Assembly (NCBI RefSeq): GCF_000175215.2
Contig: NC_014816.1
Span: 434,001-498,000, forward strand
Source of the DNA: Asticcacaulis excentricus CB 48
GTDB taxonomy: Bacteria > Pseudomonadota > Alphaproteobacteria > Caulobacterales > Caulobacteraceae
DNA length: 64,000 nt
Reading direction: 5' to 3'
Positions 1-9,230 of the stretch are shown here, piece by piece. A program made the translations under genes and the position numbers. Each line of letters begins with the position of its first letter. Position 1 is the first letter of the stretch. The notes beneath the pieces are model-generated. The model worked only from the letters and a program-made list of their open reading frames with translations, was not told the DNA's origin and searched no databases.

Positions 1-134
1 GGCAACTGAGCCCGCGCGCCCTGCCGGGTGCCGATGCTTTCTACCGCTCGACCCTGTCGCTGCCACTTTATCCCGACATGGCCGATGGCGACCCGGCGCG
101 CGTCGTCGAGGCGTTGAAAGAGGTGCTGGCATGA
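1..134 (+). CDS. pseC: DegT/DnrJ/EryC1-family aminotransferase, C-terminal end only (probably PseC)
   Basis: Only the last 43 codons are inside the window; the gene is cut by the left edge. The readable end contains FYRSTLSLPLYPDM followed by an amphipathic helix ending in ALKEVLA. This is the usual C-terminus of PLP-dependent sugar aminotransferases of the DegT family. The stop overlaps the start of pseI (ATGA), so the two are translationally coupled. That neighbour makes PseC, which makes the 4-amino sugar intermediate of pseudaminic acid, the most likely identity. Another DegT sugar aminotransferase cannot be excluded from 43 residues. Confidence 0.65.
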   Translation, partial: QLSPRALPGADAFYRSTLSLPLYPDMADGDPARVVEALKEVLA

Positions 135-1180
135 CCCCCGAAATCCGCATTTCCGGCCGCAAGATCGGTACGGCTCACAGCCCCTATATCATTTGCGAAC
201 TGTCGGGGAACCATAATGGCTCGCTCGAACGCGCGCTGGCGCTGGTCGATGCCGCCGCCGATACGGGCTGCGACGCCATCAAGCTCCAGACCTATACCGC
301 CGACACCATCACGCTGAAATCCGACCGTCCGGAGTTTCAGTTGAAGGGCGGCCTGTGGGACGGTTATTCGCTCTATGACCTCTATGAGGAAGCGCATACG
401 CCCTGGGACTGGCACCCGGCTTTGTTTGAGCGGGCGGCCAAACGCGGCGTGACGATGTTTTCGTCGCCCTTTGACGATACGGCGGTCGATTTTCTCAATG
501 ATCTGGGTGCACCGGCCTTCAAGATCGCCTCGTTTGAGTTGATCGACCTGCCGCTGGTCGCCTATGCCGCCTCAAAGGGCAAGCCGCTGATTATGTCTAC
601 GGGAATGGCCAATCTGTCCGAAATCGAAGCGGCAGTGGCTACGGCGCGCCAGTACGGCACCGGCGAGATCGTGCTTTTGCATTGCGTCAGTGAATACCCA
701 GCCGACATCCGCGATGCCAATGTGCGCGTCGTCCCGGATCTGGGGGCGAAGTTCGGCTGCCCGTCGGGCCTCAGCGACCATACGTTCGGCACGGCGGCTT
801 CGGTGGCCGCGATTGCGGTCGGCGGCTGCGTCATCGAAAAGCACTTCACGCTGGCGCGCGCCGATGGCGGGCCAGATTCGGGCTTTTCGCTTGAACCGGC
901 GGAATTTACCGCACTGGTGAAGGACTGCAAGGACGCCTGGGCGGCACTGGGGCACATCCATTACGACACTTTGGGCTCTGAGCGCGGCTCCAAGACCTTC
1001 CGTCGCTCTCTCTATGTCGTTGAGGACGTCAAGGCGGGCGATATATTCACCAAAGCCAGTGTGCGCTCGGTACGTCCTGGGCTGGGGCTGCCGCCCGCGC
1101 GCCTGTGGGACGTGCTGGGCAAAAAGGCGATCCGGGACATTGCACGCGGCGAACCGCTCAGCGACGATATGGTGGGCTAA
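131..1180 (+). CDS. pseI: Pseudaminic acid synthase
   Basis: The 349-aa product condenses 6-deoxy-AltdiNAc with phosphoenolpyruvate to give pseudaminic acid, the nonulosonate that decorates flagellin in Caulobacterales (family knowledge). Residues 1 to about 285 form the NeuB-type TIM barrel, with IKLQTYTADTITL near the N-terminus, SSPFDDTAVDFL, FKIASFE, STGMANL and GLSDHTFG, and the metal/substrate region EKHFTL. Residues about 290-349 form the C-terminal SAF (antifreeze-like) domain (RRSLYVVEDVKAG). The tryptophan-rich stretch after LKGGLWDGYSLYDLYEEAHTP is typical of PseI rather than sialic acid synthase NeuB. The start overlaps the upstream aminotransferase stop by 4 bp, which supports a pse operon entering from the left. 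Confidence 0.9.
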   Translation: MTPEIRISGRKIGTAHSPYIICELSGNHNGSLERALALVDAAADTGCDAIKLQTYTADTITLKSDRPEFQLKGGLWDGYSLYDLYEEAHTPWDWHPALFERAAKRGVTMFSSPFDDTAVDFLNDLGAPAFKIASFELIDLPLVAYAASKGKPLIMSTGMANLSEIEAAVATARQYGTGEIVLLHCVSEYPADIRDANVRVVPDLGAKFGCPSGLSDHTFGTAASVAAIAVGGCVIEKHFTLARADGGPDSGFSLEPAEFTALVKDCKDAWAALGHIHYDTLGSERGSKTFRRSLYVVEDVKAGDIFTKASVRSVRPGLGLPPARLWDVLGKKAIRDIARGEPLSDDMVG

Positions 1181-1185
1181 TCGGT

Positions 1186-3339
1186 CTATCGGGCGTCCCA
1201 GTCGCGAATAGGGCTCAGTCGGCGCTCATTGATCAGTTTCAGCAACTCCGCTGCTGCCATCGCGTCCGACAGGGCGCGGTGGTGATTTTTCAACTCAATG
1301 CCAAATTCACGCGACAACGGCCCTAGTCCGTAGGCCGCCAGCCCCGGAAAGTGCCGGCGCATCGACGCCACGGTACACATTTTGGGATAACGGAAGGGCC
1401 GTTCTAGCCGCCGGTACTCTGCCGACAGGAAACCGTAGTCGAAATTGACATTGTGGGCGACGAAGACCGTCCCTTTCAGAAATGCATCGAAATCGTCGGC
1501 GATGTCGGCAAAGCGGGGGGCGTCCCTGACCATTGCGTTGCTGATGCCGGTCAGTTCGGTGATAAAGGGCGGAATGCGGCGTTCGGGATTGATCAAGCTT
1601 TGCCAGGTGTCGATGATCTCGCCATTGCGGATCTTCACTGCGCCGATCTCGGTCACGCGCTCATTGGCCGACTGCCCGCCGGTGGTCTCGATATCGACCA
1701 CCGTATAGACCTGATCCGGGTCGGGGTGGAAGGTAACGCGCAATATGCCCGCCTCAAATCCCGCCTGTCGCAGTAGGTTGAGCCGTGCCAGCTGGTGCCT
1801 GCGAACCTGATCGCCTTCGCCTTTGACCTCGATGAATCTGACGCCACACGGACCGATGAGCAGCAGGTCTGGAAAGCCGTCGCGCAAGCCTTGAAAATCG
1901 GCGCACAGGGCCGCCACTGTGTCGCGCACGGCCTTCGGCGGGGCGGCGCATAGAAAGTCATGCAGCAGCTTCTCTAAACCCGGCCACCAGCCGAAGATAC
2001 CGTTCTCACGACCTTCGCGGCGGTTGAGGGTGTCGGCGATCAGGGGCCAGCCGACGCCCGTTTCCAATGCGGCCAGACGCTCTTCAACGACCAACGGGAA
2101 CAAGGTGGCGAAGCGATTGTCTTTCAGCGCCTGCGGCATCCAGTCGAATTCCGAGGCCAGCGACCCCGGCTGCTCAAACAGTTCGTTCCAGAATAGCAGG
2201 CCAAACAGGGCTGGCCACAGGCCGTTTTCAACGTGGTGTGCCGTCCAGCCCTTTGTCTCGTAATGGCGGATGGCCGCCAGTTCCGGCAGGCTGCGATAGA
2301 GGTCATCGGCGCCGATCTCTTCGCCCTCGCGCAGCAGGTCGGTAAACGCACTCGTGCGTTTCTTGCCGAACTTGCGACGGTAGAAGTCGTCGGCGAACAG
2401 AAAGGCCTCATCGTGCGCCGGGGAGTCGAGCATGGACTCCAGCAGGCCCAGCACGCGCTCTGTCTCGCCCCGCCCGTGCAACAGTCGGATGGTGCGTTCC
2501 TGACTCTCGAACAGGCCCGATTGTGCGTAAAAACCGATGGCCTGATCCGTGTCCTTCTGCCGCTCGAAAAAGCGCCCCAGATCGTGCATCAGCCGGTCGC
2601 GCAGACCGTCAACAAACGGCGTGGCGGGGGCGGGAAGAGTGTCGGCACGCTCCGCCAGTCGCTGATAGTCCTCTGGCGCCGCCCCCTTCAAGGACCGTAG
2701 CGCCTGCGTATAGGCATGGCCGCCCAATGCCTCCTCGCGGCTGACGAAGCGCGCCTGATAGGCCGTCTGACCGCGCACCGAGACGACGCCCAGATCCCGT
2801 AGGGTAAAGGCCGTCAGATTGTCGCTCAGCTTGCCAAAATAGAGGTAGAGCAGGAAGCCCACTGTCTCCCGATGCCCCGGCACCCAGGTGGTGTGCGAAA
2901 AACTGGCGGCGAAATCCTCGAACGGCAGGTTCGCTTCGACTGCCCGCGCCACCTGCGCCTTCGACCACTGGCGCGCTAGGGCGATGTCGTTTTCGCGCGC
3001 CATCTGCTCCAGCACGGGCCGTGTCAGGGTATCGAGCCATGACCTGTAATCTTCGGCAGAGGCGCGGCGCGCGAACCCGGCTTCGGCCAGTTCCTCCAGC
3101 CGCCACTCGATCTCGCCGATCTCGGTATAGACGAGATCAGCGGCCGTAAACACCGGACGTTTGCGGTTCGACATGCGAATAAACAGGCACTGGGCTTCAA
3201 GGCTCAGACCCGCAAAGTCTGTAATGAAGGTATGCTCGGTCTCACCCAGTACGCTGGCATAGACCTCGCGCACAAAGGCCAGCATCTCGCTGAAGTGTGC
3301 GTGGTAATAGGTCGGCGGCAGGGCAGGAAAACGCGACAT
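1186..3339 (-). CDS. FAN1-type VRR-NUC nuclease fused to a DEDDh (DnaQ-like) exonuclease
   Basis: The product is 717 aa. Residues 1 to about 470 match the bacterial FAN1 body: the N-terminal LPPTYYHAHFSEML segment, then FIRMSNRKRPVF and YTEIGEIEWRLEEL, which recall the LLVRMxxRKG..F / Y.EIGD pattern of FAN1. A VRR-NUC (PD-D/EXK) domain follows, with P490-D491 and E504-V-K506-G. FAN1 proteins normally end here. In this gene the chain continues about 11 residues after the VRR-NUC core into a complete DEDDh 3'-5' exonuclease: D549/E551 in DIETTG, D634 in NVNFDYG, and H687/D692 in HRALSD. All catalytic residues of both domains are present. A GTTC-N7-GTTC LexA box lies about 25 bp upstream of the start, implying SOS control. 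The FAN1 family processes 5' flaps and interstrand crosslinks; the effect of adding the exonuclease is inference. Confidence 0.85.
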   Translation of the reverse strand: MSRFPALPPTYYHAHFSEMLAFVREVYASVLGETEHTFITDFAGLSLEAQCLFIRMSNRKRPVFTAADLVYTEIGEIEWRLEELAEAGFARRASAEDYRSWLDTLTRPVLEQMARENDIALARQWSKAQVARAVEANLPFEDFAASFSHTTWVPGHRETVGFLLYLYFGKLSDNLTAFTLRDLGVVSVRGQTAYQARFVSREEALGGHAYTQALRSLKGAAPEDYQRLAERADTLPAPATPFVDGLRDRLMHDLGRFFERQKDTDQAIGFYAQSGLFESQERTIRLLHGRGETERVLGLLESMLDSPAHDEAFLFADDFYRRKFGKKRTSAFTDLLREGEEIGADDLYRSLPELAAIRHYETKGWTAHHVENGLWPALFGLLFWNELFEQPGSLASEFDWMPQALKDNRFATLFPLVVEERLAALETGVGWPLIADTLNRREGRENGIFGWWPGLEKLLHDFLCAAPPKAVRDTVAALCADFQGLRDGFPDLLLIGPCGVRFIEVKGEGDQVRRHQLARLNLLRQAGFEAGILRVTFHPDPDQVYTVVDIETTGGQSANERVTEIGAVKIRNGEIIDTWQSLINPERRIPPFITELTGISNAMVRDAPRFADIADDFDAFLKGTVFVAHNVNFDYGFLSAEYRRLERPFRYPKMCTVASMRRHFPGLAAYGLGPLSREFGIELKNHHRALSDAMAAAELLKLINERRLSPIRDWDAR

Positions 3340-3363
3340 AATCGACCTCTGGCGTGTCGATAT

Positions 3364-3378
3364 GTTCTTTATATGTTC
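3364..3378. promoter_or_regulatory. LexA (SOS) box for the FAN1-exonuclease gene
   Basis: A perfect GTTC-TTTATAT-GTTC matches the alphaproteobacterial LexA consensus GTTC-N7-GTTC. On the minus strand it reads GAAC-N7-GAAC. It lies in the 67-bp gap between tadC and the nuclease start at 3339, where a promoter for the nuclease would sit. Confidence 0.8.
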
Positions 3379-3406
3379 TCTGCGCGCGATGCAAGTTCGA
3401 CCGACG

Positions 3407-4387
3407 CTACTTCTTGCCCATCATATCCATGATGTTGAGGATGGCCGGACCGAGGATCACGACGAAAAGAACCGGCAGGAAGAACACGATCATCGGCACG
3501 GTCAGCTGAGCGGGCAGGGCGGCCGCCTTCTTTTCCGCTGCGGACAGACGCAGTTCGCGGTTTTCCTTGGCCATGACGCGCAGGGCCGTGCCGAGCGGTG
3601 TGCCGTATTTTTCGGCCTGAATCATCGCCGTACAGACCGACTTGATCCCTGGATAGTTTGTGCGGCGCGCCAGGCCCTCATAGGCCATGCGGCGCTCAGG
3701 CAGATAGGAAAGTTCGGCCACCAGCAGTGACAGTTCTTCAGCCAGTTCGATGGAGGCCGAGCCGATTTCCTGCGACACCTTTTGCAGGGCGGCTTCGATC
3801 GACATACCCGCTTCCACACAAATCAGCAGCAGGTCTAGCGCATCAGGAAAGGCGGTAACGATGGAGGCGCGGCGCTTGGATGCGGCGTTACTGATGTAGA
3901 TGTTCGGGGCGTAGTAGCCGGCGACAAACATGGCGACGCAGATCAGGATCTTGATGTTCGGCGGCTGTCCGAAATCGTTGACCACATAGATGTAGAAGGT
4001 CGAAAGCGCTCCCATGACGAAGGGCATCAGGAAGCGGAAGAAATAGAAGGTGGTAATGGGTTTGGGCCCGCGGAAACCAGCCATGGCCAGCTTGTCCACC
4101 ACCTTGGGGTCTTCGAGCAGGGTCTTCAGATTCAGGCGATCGACGATCCGCTTGTAAAGGCTCTCGTCGGTCTGGCGCAGACCGCTGTTGCTGGCTTGAA
4201 CCATGGATTGACGTGACTGACGACGCAGTTCTTCGCGTCGTTGCGCTACGGCCTTCATCCGCTTGTCCAACTGCTCCCCCGACAGGGATGAGCGCAGCAG
4301 GGTCAGAACCGCCAAAAAGGCCAGTATGGCGACCACAAGGGCAATCAGATTGGCCGGCTGCATCAGGGTGAAGGCCAGCTCTTTCAT
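3407..4387 (-). CDS. tadC: Flp pilus inner-membrane platform protein TadC (CpaH)
   Basis: This 326-aa polytopic membrane protein belongs to the type II secretion GspF family. A first membrane helix lies at about residues 12-31. The T2SSF core begins near FPDALDLLLICVEAGMSIEAAL, and the paired C-terminal helices end at VVILGPAILNIMDMMGKK. With TadB it forms the platform that couples the CpaF ATPase to pilin assembly. It is the last gene of the minus-strand cpa cluster, 69 bp after tadB. No obvious terminator separates it from the nuclease gene downstream, so read-through is possible. Confidence 0.9.
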   Translation of the reverse strand: MKELAFTLMQPANLIALVVAILAFLAVLTLLRSSLSGEQLDKRMKAVAQRREELRRQSRQSMVQASNSGLRQTDESLYKRIVDRLNLKTLLEDPKVVDKLAMAGFRGPKPITTFYFFRFLMPFVMGALSTFYIYVVNDFGQPPNIKILICVAMFVAGYYAPNIYISNAASKRRASIVTAFPDALDLLLICVEAGMSIEAALQKVSQEIGSASIELAEELSLLVAELSYLPERRMAYEGLARRTNYPGIKSVCTAMIQAEKYGTPLGTALRVMAKENRELRLSAAEKKAAALPAQLTVPMIVFFLPVLFVVILGPAILNIMDMMGKK

Positions 4388-4456
4388 GCCTTTGCTTCCC
4401 AGTTACATTCGGTTTTTGCAAAGCGGGGCGGCGTTTTCATCGGAAATCATCCCGCT

Positions 4457-5437
4457 CTAAAATTTGAAGTTGATCATTTTGCGCATCATGAAGATGCCGC
4501 ACAACATCCAAACCGCTCCGCCCAGCAGCATGAAATTGCCGCGCGGGTCGGTTAGCAACGGCCCCATATAGCCAGGGTTGGTGATATAGATCATGATGCC
4601 CACCCCTGGCGGCAGGACCCCGATGATGGAGGCCGAAGCGATGGCTTCGGACGACAGGGCCTTAATCTTCTCGCGCATCATACGCCGTGAGCGCAGCACG
4701 TGCGAGAGGTTGCCAAGCGCTTCGGCAAGGTTTCCCCCGGTCTTTTGCTGGATGGCAATGACAATGGTGAAAAAACGCAGTTCCGGTGTCGGCATCCGCT
4801 CGCACATCTTTTCGAGCGACATATCGAGTCCCATGCCGATGGAGATGTTTTCGTTCAGACGTTGAAACTCCGGGCCCAGAGGTGCCGGCAGTTCCTTTGC
4901 GATGATCTTCAGGCCGTCATGTACGGGCAGGCCGGACTTGATGCCGCGCACCAGAATGTCGATCGCATCGGCGAAATTGGCGGTGAATTTGGTCGTGCGG
5001 CGCTTAGCCAGGAACGATAGCCACCAGCGCGGCGCGCCGTAGCCAAAGGCAAAACCCGCACCCAGAGCCGCCAGAGGGATGCGGCTGACGACAAGGACGA
5101 TCACCGCGGCGGCTATGCCCAGGGCCACTGACCATATCCAGAAGGTTTTTACATTGGGGGTAAGGCCCGCGTGCTGCAAACGTGCCGTCAGTGACAGGCG
5201 CGCCTTGCGTTCGCGTTGCTCTGACTCTTTGAGTTGCAGCAAAATCTGCTTGCGACGCTCCTCAGGTGTGCGGTTTGCAGCGGTGCGCTGGCTCTTGCGC
5301 TTGGCAGCCGTGGTGGCACCCATCCCAATGGCCTGAGCGCGTTTCGCCGCGACCTCAGAGGCCCCGCCACTGGTCAGGACGAAACCGACCGAAGCGAGGA
5401 TGACGAAGCTCAGAAAAGCGATGAGGATGATCATCAT
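4457..5437 (-). CDS. tadB: Flp pilus inner-membrane platform protein TadB (CpaG)
   Basis: The 326-aa product is the second GspF-type platform subunit. It has an N-terminal membrane helix, a basic cytoplasmic stretch rich in Arg/Lys (residues about 40-85), two helices around residues 100-140, the T2SSF signature FADAIDILVRGIKSGLPV, and a C-terminal pair ending MLCGIFMMRKMINFKF. The conserved IAIQQKTGGNLAEALGNLS motif is typical of TadB. The same strand, gene order and equal length to TadC support the tadA-tadB-tadC arrangement found across Caulobacterales. Confidence 0.9.
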   Translation of the reverse strand: MMIILIAFLSFVILASVGFVLTSGGASEVAAKRAQAIGMGATTAAKRKSQRTAANRTPEERRKQILLQLKESEQRERKARLSLTARLQHAGLTPNVKTFWIWSVALGIAAAVIVLVVSRIPLAALGAGFAFGYGAPRWWLSFLAKRRTTKFTANFADAIDILVRGIKSGLPVHDGLKIIAKELPAPLGPEFQRLNENISIGMGLDMSLEKMCERMPTPELRFFTIVIAIQQKTGGNLAEALGNLSHVLRSRRMMREKIKALSSEAIASASIIGVLPPGVGIMIYITNPGYMGPLLTDPRGNFMLLGGAVWMLCGIFMMRKMINFKF

Positions 5438-5470
5438 GGTCGGTCACCCGCGCAGGCCGGAAGAACCGTA

Positions 5471-7087
5471 TTATTCGGCTGCATCGAGCGCCTCCGCTAG
5501 TTCGCGCTCCAGACCGTAATAACGTGCACGGTCCCAGAAGCGCGGACGACCAATGCCGGTCGAGCGGTGGCGGCCTATGATCTTGCCTTCCTTATTCTCG
5601 CCCTCGATCTCATAAAGGAAGAGGTCCTGCGTGATGATGACGTCGCCTTCAAGGCCGAGAACTTCGGTGATGTGGGTGATGCGGCGCGAACCGTCGCGTA
5701 GACGGGCCGCCTGAACGATGATGTCCACCGACCCCACGATCATTTCGCGGATCGTGCGCGACGGCAAACCATAACCGCCCATTGTGATCATCGATTCCAG
5801 ACGCGAGATGGCTTCGCGAGGGCTGTTGGCGTGCAGAGTGCCCATCGAGCCGTCGTGGCCAGTGTTCATGGCCTGTAGGAGGTCGAAGGCCTCCGGGCCG
5901 CGCACTTCGCCGACGATGATGCGCTCGGGTCGCATCCGCAGACAGTTCTTGACCAGATCACGCATGGTGATCGCGCCTTGACCTTCGAGGTTGGGCGGGC
6001 GGGTTTCCAGACGCACCACGTGTGGCTGCTGAAGTTGCAGTTCGGCGGCGTCCTCGCAGGTGATGACGCGCTCGGTCGGGTCGATAAAGGCCGTCATCGT
6101 GTTGAGCAGCGTCGTCTTGCCCGAGCCCGTACCGCCGGAGATCAGCACGTTACAGCGCGACGCCCCGATGACACCCAGTACACGTGCCCCTTCCGGACTG
6201 ATGGAGCCGAACTCCACCAGATTGCGCATGGTTAGCTTGTCTTTCTTGAACTTCCGGATGGTAAGCGTCGGGCCATCGAGCGCCAAAGGCGGCGCGATGA
6301 CGTTAACGCGCGAACCGTCCGGTAGACGGGCGTCACAGATGGGTGAACTTTCATCGACGCGACGCCCGACCTGTGACACGATGCGCTGACAGATATTCAT
6401 GAGCTGCGCATTGTCGCGGAAGCGCACATTGGTCAGTTGTACCTTGCCCGAGACTTCTATGAAGACGCGGCCCGCACCATTGACCATGATGTCGGCAATG
6501 TCGTCGCGCGCCAACAGCGGCTCCAGTGGCCCGTAACCCAGAACGTCGTTGATAATGTCCTGAACGAGCGCATCCTGCTCGGCGTTGGACATGGAGACAT
6601 TCTTGATCGTCACCAGTTCCGAGACGATGTCGCGGATTTCTTCTGCAGCCGCTTTCTGATCCAGTTGCGCCAGCTGCGACAGGTCGATGGTGTTTAAAAG
6701 CGCGTTGAAGATCGCTGTCTTGGTGGCGTGGTAGTAGTCCGACTGCTCGCGCACGATCTCGGTGACCGTCTGCGCCTTGTGCATCTGGTCGAGACCGGCC
6801 GCCATCTTGCCCGCCTTGGGGGCTGGCTTGTCTGTAGTACGGCGATCTTCGGCCGAGGGCGACGTCTCAGCGACGCCCTGCGGACGCGTAGCGATATCCC
6901 CGCCAGGCTTGGTCGGAGGCGGTGCACCCTTTATATCCTTGGGTTTTTCGGCAGACGCATTAGCTCCGCTCAGCGCCTGCGGGCGCATCTGCGCGGCGGC
7001 CTGAGCGCCCGGTGACGGTGCGGCCGCGCGCGCGGCGCCGAAACCGGCGGGCTTACCCGATGTATCGGTGGGGCGCTTTCCGAACAC
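5471..7087 (-). CDS. cpaF: Flp pilus assembly ATPase CpaF/TadA
   Basis: This 538-aa secretion ATPase of the GspE/VirB11 superfamily powers Flp pilus extension and, in the Tad family, also retraction (family knowledge). The first 100 residues are a Pro/Ala/Lys-rich, probably disordered leader. The N-terminal domain spans about residues 105-300. The core has Walker A GGTGSGKTT (318-326), the Asp-box region ITCEDAAELQL, and Walker B with E394 in RIIVGEVRG. A His-box follows in MGTLHANSPREA. It lies between cpaE (10 bp upstream) and tadB (33 bp downstream), consistent with one operon. Confidence 0.93.
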   Translation of the reverse strand: MFGKRPTDTSGKPAGFGAARAAAPSPGAQAAAQMRPQALSGANASAEKPKDIKGAPPPTKPGGDIATRPQGVAETSPSAEDRRTTDKPAPKAGKMAAGLDQMHKAQTVTEIVREQSDYYHATKTAIFNALLNTIDLSQLAQLDQKAAAEEIRDIVSELVTIKNVSMSNAEQDALVQDIINDVLGYGPLEPLLARDDIADIMVNGAGRVFIEVSGKVQLTNVRFRDNAQLMNICQRIVSQVGRRVDESSPICDARLPDGSRVNVIAPPLALDGPTLTIRKFKKDKLTMRNLVEFGSISPEGARVLGVIGASRCNVLISGGTGSGKTTLLNTMTAFIDPTERVITCEDAAELQLQQPHVVRLETRPPNLEGQGAITMRDLVKNCLRMRPERIIVGEVRGPEAFDLLQAMNTGHDGSMGTLHANSPREAISRLESMITMGGYGLPSRTIREMIVGSVDIIVQAARLRDGSRRITHITEVLGLEGDVIITQDLFLYEIEGENKEGKIIGRHRSTGIGRPRFWDRARYYGLERELAEALDAAE

Positions 7088-7096
7088 CTATGGGCC

Positions 7097-8536
7097 TCAC
7101 TTCTTCTTCGGGAAGAATTTCCCGATCAGAGACGTTGATGCCGGCTTTTTCTTCGTTTCCGGCGTCCGGCCCGTAATGGTAGCGGTAAGCGCCAGAAGCG
7201 CTTCGTGCGCCTTGGAGGCGGGCGCGCATTCGGCGATCATCTGACCGTTATTGGCGGCCTGGCCGAAGGTCTTGGCATCGAAGCTGATGGTGCAGGCCGG
7301 GGCAACCCCTAGGGCTGCCGTGAAATCCTTGACCGGGATTTCCGGACGCCCCGGCATATCGATCTGATTGAGGACGATGTGCGGCGGATTGTCGTTCGGG
7401 CGGAAAGATTTCAGCAGTTCAATCAGGTTCTTGGCATTGCGTAGGCTGGCAAGGTCCGGCGTGGCGACGATCACCACCTCATCGGCAGCGATAAGACATT
7501 TTTTCAACCACGGCGTCCAAATGTGCGGGAGATCCATGACAATGAATGGCGCGACCGAGCGCACCTTGCGCGTTACTTCCTCAAAGGCGTGCTCATCGGC
7601 CAGATAGTCCTGATCGAGCGAGGCCGGGGCCGAAAACAGCGACAGACGCTCGGTGCAGCGCGTAAGCATCCGGTCCAGCAGTACCTGATCGAGACGTTCA
7701 GGCTCATTCAGCGCATCCGCCATGCCTTGGAGCGGGTCCTGATTGAAGTCGAGACCGGCGGTTCCGAACGGCAGATCATAGTCGGCAATGACCGTATTGG
7801 CCTGCATGACTTCTGACAGGCTGTGGGCAAAATTATGCGCCAGCACGGACGAGCCTGCGCCGCCGCGTGCGCCCATAAAGGCAATGGCCCGACCGACGAA
7901 TGGCGTTTCCGGATCGTTGAACAGGGTGGCGATTGACTTGATCAGTTGCAGCGGCTTAACGGGTGCCACCATGTATTCTGACACGCCCTGACGGATCAGT
8001 TCGCGATACAGCGAAATGTCGTTGTGCGCTCCGATCACCACCACCTTGGTATTGGTATCACACACCTCGGCCAGACGGCCAAGCTGATCCAGCAGGCCAT
8101 GCGCGGCCTCGCTCGATTCCACGATCAGCAGCGACGGGGTCGGTTCTTGCTGGTAGACCGCGATGGCCTCGTCTATGCCGCCGCGGCGGACCAGCGACTG
8201 GGCGCGCGCCATGCGGCGATCGAGAGCCGCCGTGTCGCAGGCCTGAAGCGTGGTGTCGTTTTTCGGGAAGAAGTGGATGCCTATGCGTGGAATGGACACT
8301 GCGCCCAGATCATCCGTGGGTTCGATAGCCGTAAAGCTAGCCGCCGTCAGGGCCTGACGGGGCAGGCCGGGCTCAGGCGTCAGCGGTTGCAGATCCGCGT
8401 CAGGCAGGTCGTCGAACGGATCACCCAGATCAAGAGGGTGTGCCGCTTCGTAGTTTTGTGTGAAGCTATCGTCAGCATCGTCGAAGCTGTCGAATGGATC
8501 GTTATGTCTGGCGGGGGATGACATAGGTGGGCTCAC
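7097..8536 (-). CDS. cpaE: Flp pilus localisation ATPase CpaE/TadZ
   Basis: The product is 479 aa. Residues about 80-210 form an atypical receiver-like domain, with KVVVIGAHNDISLYRELI and VSEYMVAPVKPLQLIKSI. Residues about 215-460 form a MinD/ParA-type ATPase. The P-loop is deviant: GARGGAGSSVLAHNFA lacks the usual lysine-threonine pair, as often seen in TadZ proteins. In Caulobacter CpaE places the pilus secretin at the pole. The listed start is a GTG overlapping the cpaD stop; an ATG at 8524 four codons in is an alternative. The C-terminus is strongly basic (PKKK). Confidence 0.9.
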   Translation of the reverse strand: MSPPMSSPARHNDPFDSFDDADDSFTQNYEAAHPLDLGDPFDDLPDADLQPLTPEPGLPRQALTAASFTAIEPTDDLGAVSIPRIGIHFFPKNDTTLQACDTAALDRRMARAQSLVRRGGIDEAIAVYQQEPTPSLLIVESSEAAHGLLDQLGRLAEVCDTNTKVVVIGAHNDISLYRELIRQGVSEYMVAPVKPLQLIKSIATLFNDPETPFVGRAIAFMGARGGAGSSVLAHNFAHSLSEVMQANTVIADYDLPFGTAGLDFNQDPLQGMADALNEPERLDQVLLDRMLTRCTERLSLFSAPASLDQDYLADEHAFEEVTRKVRSVAPFIVMDLPHIWTPWLKKCLIAADEVVIVATPDLASLRNAKNLIELLKSFRPNDNPPHIVLNQIDMPGRPEIPVKDFTAALGVAPACTISFDAKTFGQAANNGQMIAECAPASKAHEALLALTATITGRTPETKKKPASTSLIGKFFPKKK

Positions 8537-9219
8537 TTGATGACCTGGGAGACATTCCCCTTGGCAGCATCATCTCTGGCCGCCGAGGTAACCTCGCCCT
8601 TGCGATATTTGTCGATGATAACGGTTCGTCGGCCGGCGTCGCCGGGTGTCGCAGGCTGCGGCGCGGCGATATCGCGCGGATCGTCGATCTGCGCCGCCAG
8701 ATTGGCGTTTATGGCGCAGCCCAGATTTTGCGGGGCTGCGTTGTGGCGCGTGGCCGCTAGGTTTTCCCATTCGAGATTACAGTCGTTGACCACAGCGCGG
8801 TATTCGCGCGTGATCAGGCTGACCACGTCTGCGGGCTGGCCTTCGGCGGTCGTTTGCGACACCGCGTGAACACTGACCTGATGGTCATTTAGGTAGGCGC
8901 GAATGGCGGCCCCAGCGCGCAGAGCGTCGGGTGTATTGGCGGTCAGGATGGTCATGTCCAATGCCTCACCACCGTTCCAGCTGGCCTTGCGGGCCACCTG
9001 GTCGAGGGCGCGGCGTTGATTGTCGGACAGGCCGCTCTTGGGGTGGATCTTGAAATGCAGCGCATCGGTACGCGACTCGGCCTGAAGGGGATATTGGTCG
9101 AGCGGTGTCGGCGCATGAGCCTGAAGCTTGGGCGGTGCGTCAGTGGCGCAGGCCGACAACAGGGATGCGCCCAGAAGCAGCGCGGTGAATTCGAAGGGGG
9201 CCGGGCGGTTCATGGTCAT
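8533..9219 (-). CDS. cpaD: Flp pilus lipoprotein CpaD
   Basis: The 228-aa product starts with a lipoprotein signal peptide and lipobox LLSACA, so the mature protein is probably anchored at Cys in the outer membrane. The conserved CpaD region includes FKIHPKSGLSDNQRRALDQVA and a C-terminal NCNLEWENLAATRHNAAPQNLGC-type segment shared by CpaD proteins. CpaD is thought to act with the secretin CpaC. It sits between cpaC (11 bp upstream) and cpaE (4-bp overlap). An ATG two codons downstream of the first Met is an equally possible start. Confidence 0.88.
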   Translation of the reverse strand: MTMNRPAPFEFTALLLGASLLSACATDAPPKLQAHAPTPLDQYPLQAESRTDALHFKIHPKSGLSDNQRRALDQVARKASWNGGEALDMTILTANTPDALRAGAAIRAYLNDHQVSVHAVSQTTAEGQPADVVSLITREYRAVVNDCNLEWENLAATRHNAAPQNLGCAINANLAAQIDDPRDIAAPQPATPGDAGRRTVIIDKYRKGEVTSAARDDAAKGNVSQVIK

Positions 9220-9230
9220 GTCGCAGGTTC

